Source of the DNA: Chloroflexota bacterium
GTDB taxonomy: Bacteria > Chloroflexota > Anaerolineae > VGOG01
Direction of reading: 5' to 3'
DNA length: 5,813 nt
Assembly (NCBI GenBank): GCA_030615705.1
Contig: JAUWYT010000120.1
Coordinates: 1 to 5,813, forward strand
The position numbers and the translations under genes are program-made. Below, one piece after another: positions 5,773 to 5,813 of this stretch (position 1 is its first letter; every line of letters begins with the position of its first letter). The notes under the pieces were generated by a model, which saw only the letters and a program-made list of their open reading frames with translations, had not been told where the DNA came from and did not search any database.

Positions 5773-5813
5773 GACGTCCCACGCTTCAGGCGGATACCAG
5801 CGCATCAAATCCC
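5767..5813 (-). CDS. Possible C-terminal tail of an upstream gene ending in the attC-like site
   Basis: One minus frame entering from the right edge reads DLMRWYPPEAWDVV and stops at TAA (5767-5769) inside the outer GTTTAAC box. Cassette genes often end in or near the R'' box, so position and stop fit a cassette gene tail. With only 14 codons visible, coding status and function cannot be judged; the other minus frames also stop within this stretch. Confidence 0.25.
   Translation of the reverse strand, partial: DLMRWYPPEAWDVV

Overview
The window reads almost entirely on the minus strand. From right to left (5' to 3' for the genes) it holds: an attC-like recombination site with a possible gene tail (about 5684-5813); a T-box leader with its intrinsic terminator (about 5364-5665); a complete valyl-tRNA synthetase gene, valS (2525-5317); a 140-bp gap with a 97-bp inverted-repeat element (2418-2514); a complete RNase PH gene, rph (1674-2384); and the 5' nine-tenths of a tungsten aldehyde:ferredoxin oxidoreductase family gene (1-1620), cut by the left edge.

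The organism is probably an anaerobic, moderately GC-rich bacterium. T-box control of valS points to Firmicutes, Actinobacteria, Chloroflexota or relatives. The tungsten oxidoreductase points to anaerobic, ferredoxin-linked metabolism. The interspersed repeats (CCTTCGACAAGCTCAGG and heptanucleotide tandem arrays) are ones I associate with Chloroflexota such as Anaerolineae. That placement is an inference from memory of repeat types and is not proven here.

The T-box has a GUC (valine) specifier, the T-box core AGGGTGGTACCGCG and a terminator that together should let uncharged tRNA-Val switch on valS. No strong terminator is visible after valS or rph, so rph (tRNA 3'-end maturation) and the oxidoreductase could receive readthrough. 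The valS-rph pair makes sense as tRNA charging plus tRNA maturation; the oxidoreductase has no obvious link.

The most unusual feature is inside valS. Two stretches of the essential synthetase are encoded by intergenic-type repeat DNA. One is an insertion of about 26 residues just before the editing-domain TTRPET motif, made of a CCACTTG heptamer array and a CCTTCGACAAGCTCAGG element. The other is a linker before the anticodon-binding domain, made of two oppositely oriented heptamer arrays. Both keep the frame open. The second striking point is the attC-like site next to the T-box leader, with a duplicated R box in which a possible upstream reading frame ends.
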